From Cryptomeria japonica (lineage: Eukaryota > Streptophyta > Pinopsida > Cupressales > Cupressaceae), in assembly GCF_030272615.1 (NCBI RefSeq), contig NC_081415.1, forward strand, positions 194,168,695 to 194,232,694: DNA of 64,000 nucleotides. The letters are read 5' to 3'. The notes under the pieces are model-generated. The model saw only the letters and a program-made list of their open reading frames with translations, did no database searches and was not told the origin of the DNA. Below, in pieces: positions 11,561 to 23,473 of the stretch (within the stretch, counting starts at the first letter, position 1; each line of letters starts with the position of its first letter). The position numbers and the translations under genes were made by a program.

Positions 11561-14220
11561 ATGGCATCTACTTCTAACCCTATTGAGAGGTTGATGATCA
11601 CTGCTGAGCCTGAAGAAGCTCTAAAGGCAAAATAAATTATATCTTATGATGCATTATCGCAAGTTCCAAGTGGTGTTGTAATCAAAGGTGACTTGTCCAA
11701 CTATATAGATTGCAAAATAAAAGATTTATGAACTCTACACATCTATACTCAACTGAAATCACTTTGTGATAAGGATGGAAAGATTGAAGCAAAATACGCT
11801 AGGGTTTTTGAAAAAGGGTTTCATAATGCCACATATTTTCTTGAAGATTTTGAGGATGAACACATAAGAACCATCTTGAGTCGAGTCCACGGAGAGAATA
11901 TGTATTTGGAAAGGACCCGTACAATAACCAAGGAAGTTATTAGAGTTGTAACGGGTTATTTCTCAACTGGTGAAATCCCCATGTTAAGAAGAATTTCAAA
12001 AGATATTGTTTTCAAATTAATCGATTCTACATCTGATAAGCGTGCTTTCTCTATCAACACTATTAGAGACCCTACGGTAAAACTTGCAATAAATTAAGAT
12101 ATGAGCTATGAGGTTAATCATGATTTGTTGGTTGGCTATGCTAATACCATGTTAGCATCGCCTAAAGATAAAAAGAAGGCAAAATTGGACATTGTGGTAG
12201 TCCAATTTGCACCAATAGAAACCGGTACCGTATCTACAACCAAGGAGAAAGGAAAGCAAAATAAGTCTGATGAAAAATCCCCTATGAAAAAGACCACAAG
12301 GGTGACAAGGAGTGTCCTAACCAAGAAGGAACCAACACCTAAAGTATGTGAAAAGAAGGAGAGTGCACCAAAGAAAAGGAATCGGAAACTGATTTTGCAA
12401 AGAGAGTCTGAGGGTATAGATTCTAAAGGAGAACCAAAGAAGGAAAAAGCAATTGGCAGAACACCTAAGAAGGTAAAGGTAGTGCCAAAGGCAACTACAC
12501 CTATAGATATTGCTACCTACAAACCTGACACAATCTTTGAGAGGATAATGAAGACATTAGGAAGAAATAGGTTGGATAATGTCAAAGAATATTCTGATTC
12601 TTTTACTGAAGATGATCAGAAGCAAGTAATCCAATAGGTAATTACTTATTTGGGTCATTATAATAGATTTCCACATGATTTGGAGAAAGATATTTCAATC
12701 TCTCTATATAATATTCTATTAGAGAAACGGGAGGAAGCAATTCAATTGGAGAAGAAGATTTTTGATGAAATATTTGTACAGTATTTTCCCAATCTATCAT
12801 CTGATGGAGTGAGTGCTTTAATTGAGGAATACCAAGCATATTTTGATTTTAAAATGAGGAAATTGAAGCTCCTTAATGGAAAAAGGGCAGTTATTGAATC
12901 AAAGACTCACCAACTAGTGTGTGTAATCAAACAAAGGGAAGAAAACATCCACTCTAGCAATAAGGATGATACTACAGATGATATTCCTCGAACAAAAATG
13001 GATGAAGAGGAAATTGCTCAAGCTGATGAAGTCTATCCACTCAAGAAGAAGGATGATTTTGTTATTCTTGTTGATGAAGTTGTTCAAGACACAATTGACC
13101 TATATGGAGACATTACTGCACCATATATGGATCCTCCAACAACCACTGAAGTACAGGTTACATTAGTAGAACAACCGGGCATTTAACTGACAATGGGCAA
13201 TGAATCGACAAAAGAACAACTGGAGAAACCCCAATCTCCACTGGTCATTGAAACTACTCAAAAGGAGTCTACCAAGGAAGCTGTCACTCAGCTAATTGAA
13301 GATACAACAGAGAAGAACACATAAAGGGCCATAATTAAGAGTGTACCCCTTGAATCGGCGAAGTAGAAACCACCTGATGATGATGACAAAGATTCTTTAA
13401 GTATCTCAGGACCCATTGACATGAACACCTTGAGTGCATTAGAAATGATGAAGATTGCTAATGTCATGCAATATCATGCACACAAGAAGAGACTAAAAGA
13501 GAAAAGGATTGAAGTAGAGACAATCCAGAATGCAGTAGAAATTTTGTCTGGTTTACTACCGGAAACAACTGTTCTACATCTTCCCACTCCCATCAACAAA
13601 CTTGGTCAGTTAGTTGCAGATGCATTTGATCAAATCAAATCACTTGAAGATGCTGCTCAAATATCTATTGAGAAGAGCCACAAGAAGATATATGGAGATA
13701 AACTGGCTAAGCACATTGAAAGTGGCAAAATGGCTTTATCTCATAATGGAAGTATGTTGAAGAAAGCTATTGAATCTGGAGGAAAGTATCTTGCCTCTAC
13801 CTCCAATGTTACTTTCTTTTATTTGGATATTTCTAAGAGTCAAGTTGAAACTGAGCAGGAAATAGAAAGGTTATGCAAGGCATATGTCCCACTCTAGGAC
13901 TCCATTCATACCTTTAACCAATCTATAGATGATTTGCATGACAGACTGAACAAGAATGATAATGAGAAGGCTAAGAGATTTCAATCTCTAAGAGAGCTCA
14001 AGAGTCAGCTCACCTCACAGGTTGACATTCTTCAGAGAGCCTACTCCAATGCAGAAGCTATTCTTGCTACTACTGCAACCTACATGTTAGACTCAATGGA
14101 AGAATTCTATTCCCAGTTGATGTCTACCTCTGAGTACACTACTAATGTACTGGAATCATGGGAGAATGCTTTATCCCAAATGAAGCAGAATTTCAATGAT
14201 ATTTTTATGAGACTAGCCAA
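11561..14220 (+). pseudogene. Long second ORF of unknown function in the 19-kb element
   Basis: A single phase stays readable for about 886 codons from the ATG at 11561 to about 14220, with no frameshift but eight nonsense codons (11633, 11729, 12095, 12635, 13184, 13322, 13364, 13895). Residues 1-180 are globular. Residues about 200-310 are a basic, lysine-rich tail-like region (PKKVKVV-type clusters). Acidic and helical segments follow, and the last 250 residues are strongly coiled-coil. I see no protease DSG, integrase DDE, reverse transcriptase or zinc-finger motif. Extra ORFs with coiled coils are known in some plant LTR elements (for example the env-like frames of Sireviruses), but I cannot tie this one to a named family. 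Its position where pol should be is odd. It may be a captured host gene or a structural protein. Confidence 0.6.
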
Positions 14221-14237
14221 GGGTAAATGCACAAAGT

Positions 14238-14400
14238 TGGGTCCCAATCCCATGGAAGTCCACGGGTTGGGAAAAGAGCCCGCTAGAAATGGGTGCCTGA
14301 TTTTTACAAATCGAGCATCCATTTTGCTTCGGGTGCCCGAGCCATTCAAAAACGGGCGCCCATTTCTGGAATGTATTTTTTTTTTTTTAAACCATTTTCC
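14238..14400. repeat. GC-rich subterminal region, left end of the DNA transposon
   Basis: Several copies of a short word based on GGGCGCCC/GGGTGCCC separated by T-rich spacers (for example 14290, 14330 and 14350). Similar words fill 25321-25450 at the other end. Clustered subterminal words are where many plant transposases bind, for example in CACTA and Mutator-like elements. The role here is inferred from that analogy. Confidence 0.5.
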
Positions 14401-14539
14401 ATCATTTTCACTGTTTCAAAAATGGGTAAACATTTCAGAGGAGCATGGGTACTCGCTTTTTTCATCCCAGCTGAACCCCCAGACCATTTTTTACCTCCTT
14501 CCAGGTATTTAGTTTTATTTTTTATATTCTATTTTATTT

Positions 14540-14930
14540 ATTTTTATTATTTTTCATAAAAAAATGTTAATTTATTGTTATTATTTTTCATAAAAAAATG
14601 TTAATTTATTGTTATTTTTTAATTTTAGTGTTTTGAATTTTGAAAAACATTTTTTATTTTATTTTATTTCATGTTTAAAATAGTTTTTAGTTTTTAAATA
14701 TTGCAAAAAACATGAATAGTAAAAACCATAGGAAAAAAACAAAAAACAAAAACGTAAACAAACAATAAACATTAGACACAAAAAACAGACAATAAACCCT
14801 GAATAGAAAAACGAACACTAAACCCTAGATAGAAAAAAAAAACAATAAACCCTAGAAAATAAACAAATAACAAACCCTAAAAAATTAACAAACAATAAAC
14901 CCTAGATGAAAATCAACAATAAACCCCCCT
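14540..14930. repeat. AT-rich stretch and interspersed AAACCCTA words
   Basis: Positions 14545-14615 hold a duplicated AT-rich segment (CATAAAAAAATGTTAATTT twice). From 14790 to 14930 the word AAACCCTA or close variants occurs about five times at intervals of 22-26 bases. AAACCCTA matches the plant telomere repeat and the telo-box, but the spacing shows this is not a telomere array. Confidence 0.6.
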
Positions 14931-15200
14931 TCTCTCTCTCACACACACGTACACGTTACCGAGGATGTCACTATGCTCTCTCTCTCTCTCTCTCAATCTC
15001 TCATTATCCCCTCTCTCTCTCTCTCACACACACACACATTACCCCCTCTCTCTCTCACACACACACACACATTACCCCCTCTCTCTCTTTCACACGTTAC
15101 CCTCTCTCTACCATTACCTACTCTCTATCTCTCAAATTATCTATTCTCTCTCTAACTCGTTGTATTTCAAATTACCTACTCTCCCTCTCTCTCTCTCTCT
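14931..15200. repeat. Compound (CT)n/(CA)n microsatellite
   Basis: Runs of CT alternate with runs of CA and short ATTACCCC spacers. The several overlapping open frames that cross it on the + strand are low-complexity Ser/Leu and Thr/His strings created by the repeat and are not genes. Confidence 0.95.
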
Positions 15201-17600
15201 ATTTTAATCATGCGTAAAAGTTTGAATGTTTAAATTTATATTTCTAAATGTTGTATTTAATTATAGGATTCTTTTGTAAAAGTTAGATGTTTACTATTTG
15301 TTTAAATTGAACTTTAAAATGATAATGAATATGAATGTGTTTTTTTGTGTGTGTGAAAAATAGGGTTCTTAAATTTGATAATACTCTGACTATCACTATT
15401 AATCCTCACTACTTCCTAACTTAGCGCAATCTCTAAAGATATACTATATATTTATAAACATGATAACATGTCCTTTTTCTTTTCTTTTTTTCTCTTTGCT
15501 TTATCCTTTTATCTTCCTCTAATAACCAATGCCTCCTTTTTATAGTAAATACCCCCCTAACAAGAGAGATAAAATGAGAATACAAAACTCCCCATAAAGA
15601 AGTAGGTCACGTGCTAATGATGAAAGATTGAAGAAAAAACATGATCCATTACTTGCAAACAACATATTTTTTCCTTTAGGAAGAAATAAATACATTGGTG
15701 ACTAGAAATGTCATTATAATAAGTTGGGTAAATACAAAATTCAAATCTAAATAGACTTGTTTCTCTAGAAACTTCGCAAATATTCACATGTTGGAACAAA
15801 ATGATGATAAAGAATCTTGTGAGGATCGAAGTAGAATGAGTGCCAAAGATAATATGATGGGTTGCCAATGATGGCATAGCTATCATGAAAGCTGATATCA
15901 ATATCCTCAAAATAATATTTAACATATGTAATTCTAAACTCCTCAAACAAGGATAATATATTCAAAAGATATGAATCCCAAGTGGTCATGTTCAGAAGGT
16001 GATTAATGCCATGCTAGACTAAAGCAATTGGGTTTATGGAATTGGTGATAATAATCTAAAATAATTAAAAACATTTAAGATGGATATTAGGTCTTGATAG
16101 GATGAGTACTTGAAGAATGAGACAAGCCTCTAAATTGTCAAAACATGCAAGACCTATGATATAATAAATTTTCTCTTAAGTATCACCATCGAAGGATATG
16201 TGATCTTCATCTACAAAGGGAATGGAACAATCTACAATAGGATCCTCTAGGAATGGAGAGATATGAGGGTCTCCATGGATCTCCTAAAGTCTATTCCAAA
16301 GTGTTTGGGGGAAATCAATATCCAATGCAATACACATAGAATCATGATCTTGATACTAGATCAAATCACTCCTACATGGTCAATGATGTTACACCAAGAT
16401 TATATGATTTCTAGTGTTTCTAGTTTAGGTATGAGTCCATACATAAAAGGAAAATGTTTACACAACTTAAAACTTATCAAGATATCATTTTACAAAAGAA
16501 TCATAGTTATCCCTTTCTAATTTTACCACAAAGGGATGAATAGAGAAACCTATGATACCTCCTCAAATAAAAAATTAAAAAATAAATAAAATCAATACAT
16601 ATAAAACATATCAAACAAATTCATCTCATGTAAGACGGTCATTTTCAAGTGCCAAGATGTCCAAGTAAATGCCCAGAATGTGAAATCACAAAAAATAAAA
16701 TATAAAATATGAGGGAATATTCTAGAAAATAATTGTGTGATCTATGAAGATTTATGAACCACCTTTTCAATGCCACATGAAGCATGAAAAATAATGCTCT
16801 CTATCAAAAGTTACGAGGCTTTAAATTTACATAGCTTGATTTAAGTTAAGAGGACAATAAATCACACCACTGGTAGATTTAATAAAATTAAGAATCAAAT
16901 ATAGATCAATATTGGAATCACATTTTGTGGGTTGCGACTTTGAACAAGAAAATACCAATATAAAATTGAATATAAAAAAAATAGGTTTTTTTTTGTTTCA
17001 ACTCCTCCAAGAGTAGAGAACCTACTATTTATTCAAGCTTCAACTTAGTGTAGTGCTGCTAGTTGCAATCACTAAATCATCCAATGATTCTAGCAAAGAA
17101 CACAACAAAGTAGTACATGTATTGACAAGTTCATAGATATAACTTATGGCTTTAATGAATTTAGTTAAAACCAAAAGAGAGTAGTTGAATCAAATCCTAT
17201 CAAGTTGAAAATATAAAGTGGTAGTCTAATTGATGATAATGGTTAAATATTGCAAAGGTACTAAATTGTAATTCCATGGAAGTTACCTTCATTATCTAAA
17301 CCAATGGAGTCATTTATTCATTATCTACTCTCTCTCTCTCATGATTATTTTTATGATTTTGATGGAACTTATACTAATGCATCTTTAGAAGTTAAAAAGT
17401 ATTGTTTGAGTTGCATGGGCATTATGATGTTTTATTTTGTAGAACATTTCTTATACTTTGATTTAAGTGTATAATATTTCTTAAATGATGCTTATTATTA
17501 AAATAGACCCACCTATTGATAATATTATAGATCTATGTGAGTTTCTTTTTTTTATATTTAAGTTGGTAAATTGTATTTAATAATAAGTTTTTTTGGAAGG
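15201..17600. other. Transposon interior without recognisable gene
   Basis: AT-rich DNA between the microsatellite and the accessory gene. A minus-strand pair of open frames at 15614-15989 is hydrophobic and overlaps itself in two phases, with no motif I know. I see no LTR ends or target duplications that would mark a further insertion, although one is possible given the length. Confidence 0.4.
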
Positions 17601-17706
17601 TGAAATGTAAATTAAATAGTAATTATAAATTTTCATGTTTGTATGTATATGCAGATTATTTCCACAGAATGGATGAGTTTGAGAAAGATGAGCTATTGGG
17701 TGTAGC

Positions 17707-17746
17707 ACCACCTCCACCTCCACCTCCACCTCCACCTCCACCTCCA
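17707..17746 (+). repeat. (CCACCT)n coding for polyproline
   Basis: About seven tandem hexamers in the first exon of the accessory gene encode a run of 13 prolines. Polyproline runs form extended helices that often bind other proteins. The repeat is also prone to length change. Confidence 0.9.
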
Positions 17747-19591
17747 CTCGATCAGTTGAGGCAGACAATTAGGATGAATATTGATTCTTTGATTAGAGAT
17801 ATCCATACTATTAGACGTAAGCCTCATCCACCTCCGCAGTTGTTACACCTTGCAAATAGTATGCAAGGGATTGTACAGTCTATACAAGCTTTAGATAGCG
17901 AGTTGGATAGCTATCATAGTTGGCAGGAGGGATTGCATGCATTTTACGCTGATGGCCTAACATACAAACAAGTTAATGAATTAAAAATAACAAAAATGGA
18001 TTTGAAACAATATTTTGTGAACCCTAAGATGGGTGAAGAGATAGATCCAAAGAAGCCATAGATCTCAATTCATTGGTGTAGGTACCCAGGCATAGCTAGA
18101 CACTTTTGGGAGCGGTGTTTGACCATCCACCACACTCCAATCATGAGGTCCTGATGTATTTTTTGAGGAAATTATGGGCCAAATTTGAATTGGGTAAAAA
18201 GACCAATTACTTTGATATTAGATCATTTCATGGGGTCGGGAGGGGCATGCCCTAGGATAGGCCGGAAGCCAAATTGAGTGACAAGGTTAGAAACCGTGTG
18301 CACAATGATCCATTGGTTCCTCTTCCATCACCAGTTGTTCCAACACCTACTCATCATCGAGCAATGGATTTTTCTCTTGGTTCAGGCAATTTGGTATAGC
18401 AATTGCATGAGGTGAGGGTTGCCCCCAGCTTAGCACATGTTTGCACAATTTGTGGGGATGTATGTATGGGTCCACAGAGTGCGGTTGCCCATGGAGGAGA
18501 TGGTGATTTTGATGACATTGATGTTGCCCATGGTGGTTATGATGATGTTGAGGAGGTTGCACATGCTGATGTCGTCTCTTCATATGTTGATCTCCTGTGG
18601 GCAAACGATGATCAACCTACAGAGGTACAAATTTATTTATATAATTTACAGTGCAATATTAAATTCCTTATATATACACATATGAACCATAACATGAGTC
18701 ATTTTTTTCTGAATAGAGGATGGATCATACCATGTCATTGAGGAACTGACATCATGTTACCTCGATACCTAGAGATGTTGGTGCCCCATTTACGGTATGC
18801 ACTTTCATCTAGATACATTGTATTGATATGTACATTTAAAATAAACAATAAATTTTTTAATGTAATGATGTGTATGATATGTTTTTTCAATTTTGTAGTG
18901 TACTTCGTGTAGCACCAAGGTGGGTAGTTCTTCACGTGACCCATGGACTGCTGAGGCTCAGCCTCATATACCACTAGTATGTTTTTCATCCATTAATTTG
19001 AAGTGTTTATATGCTTACTAATTTATGTACAACTTTGATTCATGTTCGTTATTTTTTGCAATTGTAGGCTTCTAGATTGTTTGATGGTGCATCACATGTA
19101 TGCCTTCACCCATCAGTTACTTTGCCTGCATCAAATGTATCCTTTTCTGCGATAAACTTGTAGTCTATATATATACTTTATAATTTATGTATATATACAA
19201 GTTTGATTCATGCTTTATATATGTTGTTCAGGTCGATACCACTACCAGTATTGGTATGGCTATGAGATTGAGCCAGATGCAACCATCAACATTGTCATTT
19301 GCGGTGATGATTAGAAAAATAATTTCTAATTTGTTTATACTATGTACTTGGCTTTTATAGGGATTATCAAAATTGATGTACACTATTTTTTTTTTTGTAG
19401 GACTTGACTACAACCACTTGTCTTATTCATGATAGTGGACCTCCACGTACCAGTGAGGACATTGTAGAGCACAATCACATGGTAATTTATTTTAAATTTT
19501 TAGTATTTAATTACTTTATAAGTGAATTATGCAAGTAAGTTCTTCTCATGTTAAATATTCTTCTCATGTAAAATATTTTAATAATGTATAG

Positions 19592-19699
19592 GAGGGTGGA
19601 GACACTAATACTGCACAGGAGGGTGGAGACACTGATATTGCACAAGAGGGTGTTGACACTGATATTGCACAGGAGGGTGGAGACACTGATACTGCACAC
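19592..19699 (+). repeat. 27-bp in-frame tandem repeat, four copies
   Basis: The unit starts GAGGGTGGAGACACT and encodes nine acidic residues. Its period keeps the reading frame and it lies in the last exon of the accessory gene, so it was probably translated. Confidence 0.85.
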
Positions 19700-19804
19700 A
19701 CACAAGATGGTGCATCTCAGGACCATGTGCAATAGGATGATTCATCTCAGCCACCTTCACGTGGAGTGAAGAGGATTGCAGATGAGATGCACGCGAGTTC
19801 TTAG

Positions 19805-20576
19805 ATTATATATTTTAGATCATGTCATGTTATTGTATTATGGACTTTTTATGATGACACTTGTTGTGTTATCTTGGGACTTGTGATTATATATAAGACT
19901 TGTTGTTATGTGATTATATATAGGACTTTTTACTATGTCATTTCGTTGCTATTATGATATCAGGCCATGTCATGTGATTTGGTGCACTCTAGTGATTATA
20001 TATGTGATGTTGTTTTGTTATTATGTTATTTGGACTTGTTTTAATGTAATTTCCTTATTATTATTTTTTCAAGACTTGTTATTATGTCATCAGGAATTGT
20101 TATGTGATTATATATGGGACCTTTTATTATGTCATTTCATTGCTATTATAATATCAGGTCTTGTTATGTGATTTCACGCCCTCTAGTGATTATATATGAT
20201 CTATTTATGACTTTATATTTTAACATTGTGATTGATCATCTTATAGTGCAACAGTTTATAATTAAATAAAATAATTATCCCAATTTACAATAACATCCTA
20301 TTCTTAAAATAATAATAAAATCGAGAACTTACAATTAATCTATGAAGAGATTATGATAAAATAAATATATCATAAAAAATTAGAATGATTGTAACACAAT
20401 TACAATGTGCACAAAATAACATTAATAAGAAGATAACTAATACAATGTTGTTTATGAAACCAAAATTGTATCAAATGTAGACAAATACAATGTTAAAGGG
20501 ACAAAGAAAAACAATTATCATGATTAAATATAAAAGAGTTCATGCAAGTAACACAAACTTACATGCATATAAATTT
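19805..20576. other. Intergenic DNA between convergent transposon genes
   Basis: AT-rich region with diffuse repeats of GTTATGTGATTATATATGGGAC-like passages between 19870 and 20200. No coding signal. It would hold the 3' ends of both transposon transcripts. Confidence 0.5.
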
Positions 20577-22822
20577 GATTCAACCTAATGTACCATTTGC
20601 ATCCTCTCTCTTCTTCAATGCGTCAATGATTGCATCATGCTCTTCTACTGAAAGTGTCCACAATACCTTATTAGCAGGTCTACCTTTGTATCTTTCTAAT
20701 TTTATGTTTGTTGCCACCACCAAATGAGAATAGTGTATAATCTTCTTTTCTGATTGGTAGTCTTCATAAGCTTGTAAGCCATTCCTTCTTGTTAAGTATT
20801 TGCGTAGCCATGTACCAACTACCACAACAGACCCAATTGGATACTAAAAACCATCATCATCTACTTGATCACATATCAACTTTTTCTTAGGTTCTACACA
20901 TCTAGCTAGCCAATACTCAACCTACTCATCATTATCCTCAGGTGCAACAACAACATACACATGTCCTAGAAAACAAATTTAAGTATATGTAGAAATAAAA
21001 CTTGTTAGAATTTATAATTCAAATACAATCATAAATTATATCACAATACATAAAAATATATAAATTAAAGTTATAAACAAGAAATTGAATTAAATTACCA
21101 GGTTGTATAAGGTCTGAAACACAATCATAATCTTCTGATGCAAATGCATGATCTGGGTCTTCATTTCTTCTAACATCTTCATATTGTGTCTCACTAGGTG
21201 TTAAGGATTTGTGTTGCCATTCTTCGACCCATTCCATATTCTTTCATTCTTCCCATTCACCTACAACACAAAATTGACAAAAACATGCAAGCTCTCTAGT
21301 CCATATAGTCTAAGTGTTAGAATTAGAACTCTTAAATGAATGCCATCTAGCTGACCCATTGATTGTATCACAATCATTTCTTGGAAGAATATTCTCCTCT
21401 TTAACTAGCCAGAAGAAACATCTAATTGTAGAGTTCTGACTTGATCCTGTGGATAAAGTTGCACTACACCAATCCATAATTGCACTTGCATTTTTAAAGT
21501 TAGCCTTTTCCTCAATTTTGAGTTGCTCTCTAAAAAATGGCTCTCTTAACACATGCACCGACACCGTCATGTTCTCCTTTCCCATGTCCAGCCTAAAAAA
21601 AACTCCACATGTGTTCAATATTAGTTTTCTTATGAATCCTACTCAACCAATAAAACATTCTAGCATTCTTGAATTGCCCTATGCAATTATCATACCATAT
21701 TAGATGTTGTGTCATCTTAATTTCTCTCTCCCTCAAATTCTGAAAAAAGGTCTTGAAGTAATACTGGAGAAACTCAGATGAGGGTAATTTATTATCACTC
21801 ATATAGAAATGGTACTCTCTTAAAATTTTGCGATCCTCTTATGTACTATCTGGTGCATGCCTATAGACAATATGGACAAAAATCAATACTTGCACTGAAT
21901 TGTAGTATTGTGATTGGACCTCATCTTGTGGTGCAAGCGTGTAGTTCTCTGCAAAGTCAACAACCGAAAGTATACTACCAAAAAGAAATGTATCCTTACA
22001 TATTCAAAACTGACCATCGAGCCATTTAGCATTTTGAGTGTGTTTAACATATTTAGGTACGATGTTACTCTTAAATTCATAAATGCATGAACACTAACTT
22101 TTTCAGTGATTAGATCGCATCGTCTTCTAACCTTTCCATCCTTTAGTGGATACTCAACAATTTTAAATCTTTTAACATCAACTAATTGTTGTCCAAAATC
22201 ATTTGAAAGATTTTCATACAAACATTCATCCAACAATGCAAGATTGCCACATATATCATTTATAGTTTCAGGTGGTATATTTATACCACATTATTGGAAC
22301 ATTCCATTTCTATGCATGGTAACACGTATATATCAAAATACATCATAATGGTAGCAAAATTGAACATGAGTTTTGCAACAACATGTGACTCTTTCCTTGT
22401 TAATTTGAACATACCAAGGTTTACACTTTTCAAAAGACCTTTGACAAATGCTAATAGTCAACACCTTATCATCCAAATTTTTTTTGTACAATTCAATTTG
22501 AGTCATGTCCAATAGGTCTTTTGGATGTGGATCACGAATTTTTGACCCAACTCTTAATATAAGAACATCTCTAACATTAGGTGATACTCTCGTATTATCG
22601 TGCCAGAATTTTTCAATCAAATTTTTGACTTCACCAATAAGTTTCATACCAGACCTTGGTAGTCTACCACTAAAAGTCCACAATTTGTTTGCTGGATCAC
22701 TTTCAAAATTAACTCTTCTTTTTATAGCTCTTGACAAAGTTTTACAATGAATATTAAGATATCCACTTATGTTACTCATCATTCTTTTATTAGAAGTTGT
22801 TTGGCTTACTAAAGTTGTTGTT

Positions 22823-22868
22823 ATTGCCCATCATGACACATTTTTATTGCCCGTCGTGACACATTTTT
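22823..22868 (-). repeat. 23-bp tandem duplication shifting the transposase frame
   Basis: Copies at 22823-22845 and 22846-22868 differ at two bases. Since 23 is not a multiple of three, the duplication moves the reading phase. Codons upstream and downstream match in phase only if one copy is ignored. Confidence 0.85.
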
Positions 22869-23473
22869 ATCTTTAGAACGAATTTTCTTTCCGATTGTAT
22901 CAAAGGCGCTAGCAACGGTCAATACAACTTGTTTTAAATACTCATCCTTCTTCTTGGGTTTGACATAAAAGCCTAACTTCTTCATCACTTTTCACATTTT
23001 AGTCATTTTAATTAGTTGTACCATTAATTGATATTGAAACCCAAATTTCTTATTGTAAAAAAAATGTCTAAACAATCTATTTGCATGTGTCCTAATCTGT
23101 CTCCATGAAACCAATCCAGGAAGGTTGTCTAGTACATCACTTTTAATTTCAAATTTTTCATTCGTTTGATTATCATTCAAACATGTTTCATTTTAAATTG
23201 GTGTTTCCATGTCTACATACACATTATTGGTTTTAGTTGCAGGTGGATTTTCAATTTCATTTGGAGTTTCAAATTGGGTTTCAATTTCAGTTTCAAGTTG
23301 AGATCTAGTTTCATTTAGGGTTTCAATTTGGATTTCAATTTCAGTTTCAACTTGAGTTTTAATTTAATTTGGGGTTTGATTTTCAATTGGCATTTGATTT
23401 AATAAGTAACTTGCTTCTACTAAATCACCAATTTCTTCATGAGAAAAAATATAGGGCTATGAAGACATACATG

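Larger units (their letters stand above)
17669..19804 (+). pseudogene. Accessory gene of the DNA transposon, multi-exon, unknown function
   Basis: The first exon starts at the ATG at 17669. It encodes an acidic start, a run of 13 prolines (residues about 14-26) and a helical segment, reaching a stop at 18059. A second phase continues at about 18117-18622 with two in-frame TAG codons. Further short exons are bounded by GT...AG introns: donors near 18624, 18794, 18975, 19135, 19301 and 19480, acceptors near 18716, 18898, 19067, 19231, 19399 and 19591. The last exon holds four 9-residue repeats of the type EGGDTDIAQ and ends near 19735 or 19804. I recognise no family. The regular exon pattern argues for a real, once-expressed gene. 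Convergent with the transposase, it could be a DNA-binding partner as in two-gene plant transposons, but that is inference. Confidence 0.5.

Noticed and set aside
14906-15217. Open frames rich in Ser, Leu, His and Thr
   Set aside because: They are read from the CT/CA microsatellite in every + strand phase. The composition follows from the repeat.
15614-15989. Hydrophobic minus-strand frames as a membrane protein gene
   Set aside because: Two phases overlap with similar AT-driven composition, no start context or motif, and no continuation.
21310-21618. 102-codon minus-strand frame taken as the transposase end
   Set aside because: Its first third is out of phase. The same DNA in the next phase gives the GHGKG-x-x-DG motif, so only its later part belongs to the transposase.
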